Shown piece after piece: positions 38,287 through 46,456 of a stretch of DNA of 64,000 nucleotides. Within the stretch, counting starts at the first letter, position 1. The number at the start of each line of letters is the position of its first letter. Source of the stretch: Hyphomicrobiales bacterium (GTDB taxonomy: Bacteria > Pseudomonadota > Alphaproteobacteria > Rhizobiales > Rhizobiaceae); contig UBWZ01000002.1 in the NCBI GenBank assembly GCA_900469345.1, positions 1-64,000 of the forward strand, in the 5' to 3' direction. A program made the translations under genes and the position numbers. Below the pieces are notes generated by a model, which saw nothing but the letters and a program-made list of their open reading frames with translations, was not told the origin of the DNA and ran no database searches.

Positions 38287-38877
38287 ATGCGACATCAGGC
38301 CAGCATGGAACTCTTCGACTACTGGGCAAAGCTCAGCGGCGATCAGGCCGCCCCGCTTCGCACGCAGATCGATCCGGTGGTCCTGCGTCGCGTTCTTCCG
38401 CATCTCTTCATCATCACCGCTGACGAAACAGAGGATCTCGTCTTTCGTCTGGCCGGCACGCGTGTGTGCGATCTCTTCGGCGGCGAACTGCGGGGAATGC
38501 CCTTCACCAAAGTCTGGTCAGGCACAGAGGCAGCCCGTGTAGAAGACATCTGCCAAAGGGCCATCGGCGAGGAAACGCCGTTCCGCCTCGATGTCCTGTC
38601 CGAAGAAGCCACCAATCAAAAACGCTTCGAGATGCTTCTTCTGCCGTTGCGTCCGGCGACCGGCAGCAGCGATCGACTGTTGGGGTCGCTCGTGCCCCAG
38701 TCGCCGGCAGCGGTGCATCTTGCACCGGCAATCGCGGGCCTCGTCCTCGAGGCTTGCAGCAGCCTCGACAAGACCGGCGCGGGGACAAGTCTCGACAATC
38801 CGGCATCGCCGTTGCGGGGCTCCGGTCTGCGACGGCTTCTGGGTCTTGCAAGCTTCGGCTCGGGCCGGACCGTCTGA
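38287..38877 (+). CDS. PAS domain protein (PAS_5-like)
   Basis: A 196-residue protein starting at ATG 38287 (MRHQASMELFDYWAKLSG), with GGAG about ten bases upstream. Residues 6-140 fit the alphaproteobacterial PAS_5 domain: LFDYW, VLRRVLPHLFIITADETEDL, FRLAGTRVCDLFGGELRG. The C-terminal 55 residues are low complexity (Ser/Gly/Ala). It has no output domain and probably acts through protein contacts. The next gene encodes a PilZ protein, which suggests signalling, but there is no direct evidence for a link. Confidence 0.82.
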   Translation: MRHQASMELFDYWAKLSGDQAAPLRTQIDPVVLRRVLPHLFIITADETEDLVFRLAGTRVCDLFGGELRGMPFTKVWSGTEAARVEDICQRAIGEETPFRLDVLSEEATNQKRFEMLLLPLRPATGSSDRLLGSLVPQSPAAVHLAPAIAGLVLEACSSLDKTGAGTSLDNPASPLRGSGLRRLLGLASFGSGRTV

Positions 38878-38953
38878 CCGTCCGGCGCATCACAACCAAA
38901 TCTTAACCCCGCCGGTGTACCCTTCGCGACTAGAATAGCCGAGAGACGTCTCA

Positions 38954-39562
38954 ATGTACTCGTTCCAGCCTGCCCGGACATCGCCGCAAGCTGCGCCACT
39001 GCAACGCACGTTTCAGCGCGTCGCCGTGAATGTCGGCGGCCGCCTGATGCTGGCCAGTCGCGAGGAATTCCCGTGCACGGCCTCCGAAATGTCCCCAGGC
39101 GATGTCAATATCACCTGTCTCGGTCGCCCCCGCATAAACGACCGCATCGTCGTCTATCTCGATCACATCGGCCGGCTGGAAGGCTCGGCAACGGCACTGA
39201 CCGATTCCGGCTTCACCATGTCGATCAACGCGACCGACCGGAAGCGTGAAAAGCTGGCAGCCCAGCTTACCTGGGTTGCAAACAAGCACGAACTCGGCCT
39301 GCCGGAAGATCGCCGTCATGATCGCTTGACCCCGCGCAACACCACGTCGGTGCTGACGCTGGAAGACGGCGGCACCTATTCCTGCCGCATCGTCGACCTG
39401 TCTCTTTCCGGTGCGGCGATCGATATCGACGTCCGTCCGCCGCTCGGGACCCTCGTCCGCTTGGGCAACATGCGAGGCCGGGTCGTCCGCCACTTCATGG
39501 AAGGCGTCGCGATCGAGTTCAACGCCGTCCAGTCGCGCGAAACGCTCACCGAGTTTCTGTAG
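38954..39562 (+). CDS. Tandem PilZ-domain protein
   Basis: A 202-residue protein with two PilZ-like halves. The C-terminal half (about 115-200) has the full c-di-GMP signature: RRHDR (R-x3-R) followed by DLSLSGAAI (D-x-S-x-x-G). The N-terminal half (about 16-105) has R-T-F-Q-R and an EMSPGDV variant in which the Asp is Glu, so its binding capacity is doubtful. It is likely a cytoplasmic c-di-GMP effector for motility or polysaccharide production. A terminator follows. Confidence 0.88.
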   Translation: MYSFQPARTSPQAAPLQRTFQRVAVNVGGRLMLASREEFPCTASEMSPGDVNITCLGRPRINDRIVVYLDHIGRLEGSATALTDSGFTMSINATDRKREKLAAQLTWVANKHELGLPEDRRHDRLTPRNTTSVLTLEDGGTYSCRIVDLSLSGAAIDIDVRPPLGTLVRLGNMRGRVVRHFMEGVAIEFNAVQSRETLTEFL

Positions 39563-39589
39563 CCCTCATTACAGTCTGCAGTATCTGCA

Positions 39590-39614
39590 AGGCCCGCGAC
39601 ATGCGGGCCTTTTT
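39590..39614 (+). terminator. Intrinsic terminator downstream of the PilZ gene
   Basis: AGGCCCGC (39590-39597) pairs with GCGGGCCT (39603-39610) around loop GACAT and is followed by TTTTTC. It lies 28 bases after the stop codon. Confidence 0.88.
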
Positions 39615-39642
39615 CATTTTCGGACGTCGCCTCCCTCCACGC

Positions 39643-39673
39643 AAAAAAATGTCTCGTTTCGAGAATTTTTTTT
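39643..39673. terminator. Second, bidirectional terminator-like hairpin
   Basis: TCTCG and CGAGA (39652-39664, loop TTT) are flanked by seven A on the left (39643-39649) and eight T on the right (39666-39673). The symmetry suits termination in both directions. It could back up the PilZ terminator or end an unannotated leftward RNA. Confidence 0.6.
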
Positions 39674-40017
39674 GAGCTGCTCTCTCGGCATGGTGCCGGA
39701 TCGGCGCTTTTAACGCACTCGGAAATCAGCCCGCCGCCGACGGCGTTGACGGAACCAGCAAAGATTGGGTCACGGCGAAACCGCGCCGAAATTTCGATTT
39801 TTCCCTTCCCGATCAACAGATTAGGCCGGCGGCGCAGCTGCTTGTGAGACTAAACCGGCAAATGCCGCTTCGGTCCGCGTGGTTAACGCTTCATCCTCAC
39901 TCCCAATACGCATTTTAGCTAAGTTTGATTATAATAAGTGTTTGATTTTACTGCGCAATTTTTCGGTCGCTCAAAATCTCTGTGCCAATCTCCTCCTAAC
40001 AACGGGGAGACAAAAAA

Positions 40018-40629
40018 ATGAAGAACCTCCAGGGACTGAGCCTCGCAATCGCCGCCGCTGCCGTCGCACTGTTCGCATCTGCACCGTCCTTCGGCATGTC
40101 CGCCGGCGCCATGCAGGTCATCGGCAGGGCAAACCCGCCAATCGGCCATTACGAGTTCTGCAAGACTTATGTCAGCGAATGCGCCGCGACCTACAAGGAC
40201 GCAGGCCCGCTGGCTTTGACGGAGGACAAATGGCGCACCCTGCTCGACGTCAACTACACCGTTAACACCGCGATCACGCCGATGACGGACCAGGAGATCT
40301 ACGGTGTCGAAGAGCGCTGGGCCTATCCTCGCACCGTTGGCGATTGCGAGGACTTTGTGCTCCTCAAGCGCAAGATGCTGATCGAAAAGGGCATCTCGCC
40401 GTCGGATCTGCTGATCACCGTCGTTCTGCAGCCGAATGGCGAGGGTCATGCCGTCCTCACCGTTCGCACCGACCGCGGCGATTTCGTCCTCGACAACATG
40501 CGCAACAAGGTCCTGCTCTGGACCGACACGGAATACACCTACCTGAAGCGCCAGGCGACCGATGATCCGGCTCGCTGGGTCAAGCTCCAGGACGGCCGCG
40601 CCACCGCCGTCGGCAGCGTCAGCCAATAG
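40018..40629 (+). CDS. Transglutaminase-like cysteine peptidase (BTLCP family)
   Basis: A 203-residue secreted protein with a signal peptide (about 1-27, ending APSFGMS). The catalytic triad of the bacterial transglutaminase-like cysteine proteinases is readable: Cys in VGDCEDFVLLK, His in GEGHAVLTVRT and Asp in DFVLDNM. In other proteobacteria family members (LapG) cleave an adhesin under c-di-GMP control. No LapA or LapD homologue is in the window, so that role is not shown here. ATG 40018 follows GGGGAGA. Confidence 0.9.
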   Translation: MKNLQGLSLAIAAAAVALFASAPSFGMSAGAMQVIGRANPPIGHYEFCKTYVSECAATYKDAGPLALTEDKWRTLLDVNYTVNTAITPMTDQEIYGVEERWAYPRTVGDCEDFVLLKRKMLIEKGISPSDLLITVVLQPNGEGHAVLTVRTDRGDFVLDNMRNKVLLWTDTEYTYLKRQATDDPARWVKLQDGRATAVGSVSQ

Positions 40630-40651
40630 ACATCGCAACCAGCCGACATCC

Positions 40652-40687
40652 CTGCCTGCGCCGCAACGCGCAGGCAGACTTGTTTTC
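40652..40687 (+). terminator. Intrinsic terminator downstream of the cysteine peptidase gene
   Basis: A perfect 10-bp stem (CTGCCTGCGC 40652-40661 with GCGCAGGCAG 40668-40677) and loop CGCAAC, followed by ACTTGTTTTC. The T-tract is short and interrupted. Confidence 0.7.
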
Positions 40688-40836
40688 AGGCTGATCTGCG
40701 GACGCGGCCATTCGCAGGTGGGGCAAGTTCACCAGAAATTAACCATGCCGAATGACCATCCGGTTCCAAGCTTCGTGACGGGACGGTCCATTTCGGGATG
40801 TCTTTCCGTGCTTGTGAACCGAAACGGAACGCAGTC

Positions 40837-41619
40837 ATGGCCTCCCGCTATACCTCCCCATCGCCCGACACGCAGGAACGGCCTTTGCTGTCGGGTCGAA
40901 CCGTCTCCCGCATCGGCATGGCTGTCCTTGCCCTGGTGCTGGTCACGGTGGCGCTTGCTGCTGCAGGTCGCTGGCTTGGCCAGAAGATCGCGCTTGGGGG
41001 ACACACGCAAAGCAAGGAGGAATACCTCATCGAAATCGGGCAGGACCGGTTGGCCCTCGCCGCCAATACGATCCGCTTCCGGGAGCAGCGGCGTGCGGGC
41101 AAAACCGAGCGGGTCGATCTTTATCTCGCCTGGCCGGAGATGCGTGGCTACGCCAAGGATCTCAAAGCGCGTTTTGACGACGTGTCCCGTCCCGATTCGC
41201 TAATTTTCCTGCAGCTTTCGCAAAGCACCATGTCGCGGGACATGTCCGGGCGGCTGGAGCCGATCTACCAGCGCCTGTTCGACGGCAAGGCCGAGCCGGC
41301 TTCGTTTGGCCTGACGCTTCATCACCTGCGTCCCGACAGCGGATATGGCCGGGAGGTCATCCTGACCTCCTCGCCGACAGGCGGCGCACCTTACGTCGTC
41401 CGCTGCCTGATGCCGGGCCAGGGCGAGCCGGCGACCAGCGGCGACTGTCAGCGCGATATAAGGGTCGGCGAGGATCTGACCGTGCTCTACCGATTCTCCA
41501 GCCTGCTTTTGCGCGACTGGCAACATATTGATGCCGCAGTTCAATCATTTGTCGGCAATCATCTCCGGGACGAGCGGTTGGATCCGGGCCAGGCGGCTAA
41601 AATGCCACCTGCGGAGTAA
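40837..41619 (+). CDS. Membrane-anchored protein of unknown function
   Basis: A 260-residue protein from ATG 40837 with one N-terminal membrane helix (about 23-45, IGMAVLALVLVTVALAAAG) and a large periplasmic domain. The domain is rich in charged residues and contains two Cys (VRCLMPG and GDCQRDI) that could form a disulfide. It matches no family I recognise. The motif TTAACCAT (a CtrA half-site look-alike) is present near 40739 but is too short to rely on. Confidence 0.65.
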   Translation: MASRYTSPSPDTQERPLLSGRTVSRIGMAVLALVLVTVALAAAGRWLGQKIALGGHTQSKEEYLIEIGQDRLALAANTIRFREQRRAGKTERVDLYLAWPEMRGYAKDLKARFDDVSRPDSLIFLQLSQSTMSRDMSGRLEPIYQRLFDGKAEPASFGLTLHHLRPDSGYGREVILTSSPTGGAPYVVRCLMPGQGEPATSGDCQRDIRVGEDLTVLYRFSSLLLRDWQHIDAAVQSFVGNHLRDERLDPGQAAKMPPAE

Positions 41620-41721
41620 AGCTGCCGTTCATCATAAACCTCTTGGTAACGCTGTTCCCCTAGATTGACTCGCAACGGTCGTAACGGGGGTGCGTCCGGA
41701 AATATTACAATTCATGCAACG

Positions 41722-43239
41722 ATGAGTGCGGCAGTGTCGAAAAGCATGTTCTCCACGTCCTTCCCCAAGGGTGGCGTCCCGGTTCCGGGGAAATTCCTCG
41801 GATTTGTTCTAACGATTGCGTTGGCATTTTCTGTCTGCGTCGAGCCCGCGAAGGCCGACCCGAAATATGCCGGCATCGTGGTGGACGCCAAAACTGGAAA
41901 AGTGCTCTATTCCGAAGATCCGGATGGGCTTCGCTATCCGGCGTCCTTGACGAAGATGATGACGCTGTACCTGACCTTCGAGGCGCTCGAAGCGGGCCGT
42001 CTGAAGCTCGATTCGCCCGTGCCGGTTTCGGCGCATGCGGCAGCTGAACCTCCGTCCAAGCTTGGCGTCCGTCCCGGCGGCTCGGTCACGGTCGACCAGG
42101 CGATCCGCGCTCTGGTCACCCGCTCGGCCAACGACATGGCAACGGCGCTGGGTGAATATCTGGGTGGATCGGAAGATCGCTTCGGCCAGATGATGACCAA
42201 CAAGGCCCGCGCACTCGGCATGACGCGAACCACCTACCGCAATGCCAATGGCCTGCCGAACACCGCCCAGATGACCACGGCCCGCGATCAGGCCCGCCTC
42301 GGAATGGCGCTTCGCCAGCATTTCCCACAGTATTACGGCTATTTCTCCATCCGCAGCTTCACGTTCGGTCGCCAGGTCATCGGCAACCACAACCGGCTGG
42401 TCGGCACGGTCAAGGGCGTCGATGGCATCAAGACCGGGTATACCCGGGCTGCCGGCAGCAACCTGGCGACTTCGGCGCAGCTCGACGGCCGCTCGATTGT
42501 TGCGGTCGTCCTCGGCAGCAGCTCCAGCGCCGCGCGCGATGCCATGATGCGCAAGCTGGTGGCAGGCTATCTGCCGAAAGCTTCTCGTGTCGGCGACAGC
42601 CCGCTCGTCGCTGAAGCGCCGGCACCGCGCAATCTTGCTCCCATTCCTTCCGTCGCGGTTGCGGTTCAGCCCCGCGTCACGGCAAGCCAGTCCGACGCCC
42701 GCCAGTTGGCAGCACTCGAACTTCCGAGCTCGCCGCCCCTGCCCGGCACGCGCTACGAACAGCAGCCGGCTCCTGCCGCCTCGGCCTATACCGGCAACGG
42801 CACCCGCAACCTCGCGGCAGCCGAAGCGGTCGCCACGGCGATCACTCCTGCAGCGTCCGTACCGACTCCCGCCCCCGAATACATGCCCAAGCGCGGCGGT
42901 GCTGCCCTGAAGGCTGAGATCGAGCCGCAGGACGTCGACGAGGTCACCACAGCCTCGACGCGCGAGACGGCCAAGCCGCAGGCCCGTGGTGCCGCTGGCT
43001 GGGTTATTCAGATTGGCGTCTCTCCGAGCGAGAAGATGGCCCTCGATCTCCTGCAGTCTGCGCAGGATAAGGGCGGAAAGGTATTGCGTTCCGCCAAACC
43101 ATTCGCCGTCGCCTTCAGCAGCAATGGCGGCCAGGTCTACCGTGCACGCTTTGGCGGCTTTGACGACCAGAAGGCGGCGACCGACGCCTGTGGCGTTCTC
43201 AAGAAGAAGGGAATGAACTGCTGGGCTTCCCTGCAGTAG
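41722..43239 (+). CDS. D-alanyl-D-alanine carboxypeptidase with C-terminal SPOR domain
   Basis: A 505-residue peptidoglycan enzyme (DacA/PBP5 family). After a signal peptide (FLGFVLTIALAFSVCVEPAKA) the catalytic motifs appear in order: SLTK (PASLTKMMT), SAN (TRSANDMA) and KTG (DGIKTGYT). A long Pro/Ala-rich linker (about 310-420) leads to a SPOR domain (about 425-505, GWVIQIGVSPSEKMALDLL, RARFGGFDDQKAAT) that targets denuded septal glycan. The start is uncertain: ATG 41722 is preferred over ATG 41746 and an upstream TTG. It trims stem peptides at the cell wall. Confidence 0.9.
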   Translation: MSAAVSKSMFSTSFPKGGVPVPGKFLGFVLTIALAFSVCVEPAKADPKYAGIVVDAKTGKVLYSEDPDGLRYPASLTKMMTLYLTFEALEAGRLKLDSPVPVSAHAAAEPPSKLGVRPGGSVTVDQAIRALVTRSANDMATALGEYLGGSEDRFGQMMTNKARALGMTRTTYRNANGLPNTAQMTTARDQARLGMALRQHFPQYYGYFSIRSFTFGRQVIGNHNRLVGTVKGVDGIKTGYTRAAGSNLATSAQLDGRSIVAVVLGSSSSAARDAMMRKLVAGYLPKASRVGDSPLVAEAPAPRNLAPIPSVAVAVQPRVTASQSDARQLAALELPSSPPLPGTRYEQQPAPAASAYTGNGTRNLAAAEAVATAITPAASVPTPAPEYMPKRGGAALKAEIEPQDVDEVTTASTRETAKPQARGAAGWVIQIGVSPSEKMALDLLQSAQDKGGKVLRSAKPFAVAFSSNGGQVYRARFGGFDDQKAATDACGVLKKKGMNCWASLQ

Positions 43240-43256
43240 GACAGGTCGTCCGTCTG

Positions 43257-43310
43257 TTCGGAGTGAAAACTCCGAAATGAATGGCCGCGCCTGGTGTGTT
43301 TGGGCGCGGC
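43257..43310. other. Two consecutive perfect hairpins in a gene leader
   Basis: TTCGGAGT/ACTCCGAA with a GAAA tetraloop (43257-43276) is followed by GCCGCGCC/GGCGCGGC with an 11-base loop (43284-43310). Neither has a T-run. They fill most of the 107-bp gap and could be a structured leader of the small gene that follows or a termination/stability element of the carboxypeptidase mRNA. Confidence 0.5.
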
Positions 43311-43346
43311 GAAATCCTCGACTGTATTGTGTAAACGGGGTTTCCA

Positions 43347-43616
43347 ATGGCAATGAATGAAAATAGCCTGGAGGCAGGTCTATTGCCTTCGTCGCGTAGC
43401 AGGGCCAAGGGCGTCGCTCTTAACCCTTTGCATGAAGCGGCCATGCGGCTCGCAGGTCTCGGCCTGACGCGGTCGCGCGAAAAGACCAAGGATCTCGTGA
43501 CGATGCTGCTCAGCCACGGCGCCCGCGCGTGGCGTCACACGCAGCCGGACGCCCAGATCCATTTGCATGTATCGAAACGCAACGGCCGCTTCCCGGTCCG
43601 TATGAGGCTCCGGTAG
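43347..43616 (+). CDS. Small basic protein of unknown function
   Basis: An 89-residue protein, strongly basic in its C-terminal half (SKRNGRFPVRMRLR). It has a helical middle (NPLHEAAMRLAGLGLTRSRE, KTKDLVTMLLSHGARAWRH). It might bind nucleic acid, but no known fold is recognised. ATG 43347 is adjacent to a second ATG (43353). It ends three bases before the convergent DUF1489 gene. Confidence 0.6.
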   Translation: MAMNENSLEAGLLPSSRSRAKGVALNPLHEAAMRLAGLGLTRSREKTKDLVTMLLSHGARAWRHTQPDAQIHLHVSKRNGRFPVRMRLR

Positions 43617-43619
43617 GTT

Positions 43620-44057
43620 TCAGAGAAGACCGAGTGCGGCGAGTTCGCGCCGCAACTCCTCCGGCATCTGGCCCATGCCGTCGCCAAGCGTGCCGAGGTC
43701 CTGCGGGACCTCTTCGGGCTTCAGATAACGCCAACCCTGGAAGGGCCGGCGCGGCTGCGGCACGGTCTCGATCACTTCCGGCCCGAGAAGCAGCTCGCAG
43801 CGCTGGATGCCGTCGCCACCCGTGAAGGTCTTGATGTCGAGCAGCTTCTGGCGCGCCATCACCTGCCCCTTGATCACCCAGTAGAGCGATCCCTCGCCAA
43901 GCAGTTCGTCTGCGCGTTTCGGCACCATGCGGGTGGTGTGGCTGCTGTGCGGCTCGAGCCCCGCCGCCATGGCAACGAGGGAGCGTTCCGAAACCCAGTC
44001 GCGCAGATCCTGGAGCGATTCAGCACCGACGCAGAGCTTGATGAGATGAAGAGCCAT
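43620..44057 (-). CDS. DUF1489 family protein
   Basis: A 145-residue protein recalled as the alphaproteobacterial DUF1489 family: MALHLIKLCVGAESLQDLRD at the start, HTTRMVPKRADELL in the middle and RRPFQGWRYLKPEEVPQDL towards the C-terminus. No catalytic motif is visible and the function is unknown. ATG 44057 is the usual start; the frame is open 12 codons upstream. Confidence 0.85.
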   Translation of the reverse strand: MALHLIKLCVGAESLQDLRDWVSERSLVAMAAGLEPHSSHTTRMVPKRADELLGEGSLYWVIKGQVMARQKLLDIKTFTGGDGIQRCELLLGPEVIETVPQPRRPFQGWRYLKPEEVPQDLGTLGDGMGQMPEELRRELAALGLL

Positions 44058-44133
44058 GTGCTGTCTTGAAGACCGCTCGGCCCCCGAGGTCAAGCCTTCG
44101 TAATCATGGCTGCGCGATGTCCACAGCGGACGC

Positions 44134-45534
44134 TCAGCATTCGACGACGTTGACGGCCAGTCCGCCCGTCGAGGTTTCCTTGTATTTCTCGCTCATGTCG
44201 TTGCCGGTCTGCCGCATGGTCTCGATGCAGGCATCGAGAGGCACGAAATGCGTTCCGTCGCCCTTGATCGCAAGAGAGGCGGCGGTCACTGCCTTGACGG
44301 CGCCGAGCGCATTGCGCTCGATGCACGGCACCTGCACCAGCCCGGCAATCGGATCGCAGGTCATACCCAGATGATGCTCCAGCGCGATCTCGGCGGCGTT
44401 TTCGATCTGCTCGGGCGAGCCGCCCATCACGGCAGCAAGGCCCGCCGCGGCCATGGCGGCGGCCGAACCCACTTCACCCTGGCATCCGACCTCGGCGCCG
44501 GAGATGGAGGCGTTGTGCTTGATGATCCCCCCGACGGCGGCAGCCGTCAGCAGGAAATTGTGCACGTCCTCGCGGCTGGCATCCTCGTGGAAGTGGAGAT
44601 AATACCGGATCGTTGCCGGAATGACGCCCGCCGCGCCGTTGGTTGGGGCCGTGACGACACGCCCGCCGCCGGCGTTCTCCTCGTTTACCGCCATGGCATA
44701 GACGCTCAGCCAGTCGTTGGCGAGCAGCGGGTTGAGGCGGTTGCTGCGCCATTCCTCGTTCAGCTTGTCGTGGATTGCGCGCGCCCTGCGGCGCACCTTC
44801 AGCCCGCCGGGCATGATGCCGTCGACCTTCAGACCGCGATCGATGCAACTGGTCATGGCTTCCCAGATCCGATCAAGCCCCTGGTCGAGCTCTGTCGGGT
44901 TGATCCGGGTTTCCTCGTTGGCGCGCTTCATCTGGGCAATCGTCAGGCCCGACCCGCGGGCCATCTCAAGCATTCCCTTGGCGGTCGAGAAAGGATAGGG
45001 CACCCGCGCGTCCGAAGAGGCCGCCTTGGTGCTGCGCATCGCCTCCAGCTCCGTATCCGTCACCACGAAGCCACCGCCGATGGAGTAGTAGATCCGCTTG
45101 AGGAGAAGACGTCCGTCGCGATCAAGCGCCGAAAAGCTCATGCCATTGGCGTGACCGGGTAGCGGTTGCTTCTTGTCGAAGATCAGGTCTGTCTTCGGCT
45201 GGAAGACATAGGCCGGATGGCCGGGAGGCGTCACCTGACCGGTCCGCTCGACGGCTTCGATGATCGCGTCCATGCGATCCGGGTCGACACTCTGTGGCTC
45301 CTCGCCCACCAGCCCGAGCACCACCGCCCTGCCCGAACCGTGGCCGATCCCGGTAAAGGCAAGCGACCCGTGCAGGCTGACTTTTAGGGCAGCGACCGTT
45401 GCACCTGCCGGACGCGGCCATTCCTTCGAGAGAATCAACTCCAGAAAGCGGTTGGCGGCCGACATCGGGCCCATCGTGTGGGAGCTCGACGGCCCGATGC
45501 CGATCTTGAAAACGTCGAAGACGGAAAGAAACAT
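44134..45534 (-). CDS. sdaA: L-serine ammonia-lyase (iron-sulfur type)
   Basis: This 466-residue enzyme deaminates L-serine to pyruvate and ammonia. It has both halves fused in one chain. The N-terminal beta domain starts [20 protein letters not shown]. The alpha domain holds cluster Cys in [20 protein letters not shown] and [19 protein letters not shown]. The C-terminal NVVEC Cys is also present. It would feed serine into pyruvate and sits apart from the glycine cleavage genes at the right end. Confidence 0.95.
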   Translation of the reverse strand: MFLSVFDVFKIGIGPSSSHTMGPMSAANRFLELILSKEWPRPAGATVAALKVSLHGSLAFTGIGHGSGRAVVLGLVGEEPQSVDPDRMDAIIEAVERTGQVTPPGHPAYVFQPKTDLIFDKKQPLPGHANGMSFSALDRDGRLLLKRIYYSIGGGFVVTDTELEAMRSTKAASSDARVPYPFSTAKGMLEMARGSGLTIAQMKRANEETRINPTELDQGLDRIWEAMTSCIDRGLKVDGIMPGGLKVRRRARAIHDKLNEEWRSNRLNPLLANDWLSVYAMAVNEENAGGGRVVTAPTNGAAGVIPATIRYYLHFHEDASREDVHNFLLTAAAVGGIIKHNASISGAEVGCQGEVGSAAAMAAAGLAAVMGGSPEQIENAAEIALEHHLGMTCDPIAGLVQVPCIERNALGAVKAVTAASLAIKGDGTHFVPLDACIETMRQTGNDMSEKYKETSTGGLAVNVVEC

Positions 45535-45741
45535 GGGGTCACGCTGCGCTGTTGAGAATTGCGAGCCTATGTGAAGCGGTGGACGAGGTCGACCGGTACC
45601 CCGACATCCTGTTTCATCCCCGCGACATGGCCCTCAGATAGAAAGGGTGGCTAGGCATTACCAGAGCGGATGGCTTGCCGGAAGGCCCGAAACCGATCAT
45701 GAGGAAGGAATGCCGCCGGTTCAAGCGAGTCCATCACGCCT

Positions 45742-46440
45742 ATGACGACAGCCGATTATATTGCTCTCGCACTTTTTGCGCTGCTCTGGAGCCTCTATTC
45801 CTGGCTGACGGCAGGCAGCGGCGGGAGATTTCTGCCGCGTCTCAGCCTCAACCGTGCGATGGCAGAACGGCGCCGGATGTGGATCTACAATTCGCTGCGG
45901 CGCGACCTCAAGATGATCGACACCCAGATCATGGCAGGGCTGCAGAACGGCACGGCCTTCTTCGCGTCCACCTCGATCTTTGCGATCGGCGGCTGTTTTG
46001 CACTTCTGGGGTCGACGGACAAGGTGGAGGCCATTTTCACCAACCTTCCCTACGTCACCTATGGCGGCCGCACCGCCTTCGAACTCAAGGTCGCCGGCCT
46101 GACCTTTCTGTTCGGCTATGCCTTTTTCAAGTTCGGCTGGTCGTATCGGCTCTTCAACTACTGCACCATCCTCTTTGGCGGCTTGCCGATGACCATGGAT
46201 GCGGAAGCCGATCGTGCCGCTGCGGAACGCGCCGCCGACCAGGTGATCCGCATGAACACCATCGCCGCTGCCAACTTCAATGCAGGCCTGCGCGCCATCT
46301 TCCTGTCGATCGGCTATCTCGGCTGGTTCGCCGGGCCCTATATGTTTATCGCCACGACCTTGATCGTGATCGTCGTCCTTACCCGCAGGCAGTACTTCTC
46401 CGAGGCAAGGCTCGCGATCATGGACCGGGACCAGGAATAA
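45742..46440 (+). CDS. DUF599 family membrane protein
   Basis: A 232-residue membrane protein with about four predicted helices: DYIALALFALLWSLYSWLTA near the N-terminus, STSIFAIGGCFALLGS and GLTFLFGYAFFKFGWSYRLF in the middle, and FLSIGYLGWFAGPYMFIATT near the C-terminus. The pattern matches DUF599 as I remember it. Function unknown. It is followed 16 bases later by an acyltransferase-like membrane protein and probably shares its operon. Confidence 0.82.
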   Translation: MTTADYIALALFALLWSLYSWLTAGSGGRFLPRLSLNRAMAERRRMWIYNSLRRDLKMIDTQIMAGLQNGTAFFASTSIFAIGGCFALLGSTDKVEAIFTNLPYVTYGGRTAFELKVAGLTFLFGYAFFKFGWSYRLFNYCTILFGGLPMTMDAEADRAAAERAADQVIRMNTIAAANFNAGLRAIFLSIGYLGWFAGPYMFIATTLIVIVVLTRRQYFSEARLAIMDRDQE

Positions 46441-46456
46441 AGCGAGACGACCGACT

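Larger units (their letters stand above)
39563..40017. other. 455-bp gap: two terminator-like hairpins and an AT-rich promoter region
   Basis: After the PilZ terminator the region contains a second A-run/stem/T-run hairpin (39643-39673), then about 200 bp without recognised features. From 39905 it is AT-rich with a perfect TATAAT (39930-39935) but no good -35 at 17 bp, and a repeat of TTTGATT (39924-39930 and 39941-39947). This probably includes the promoter of the downstream proteinase gene. No coding frame is convincing. Confidence 0.5.
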
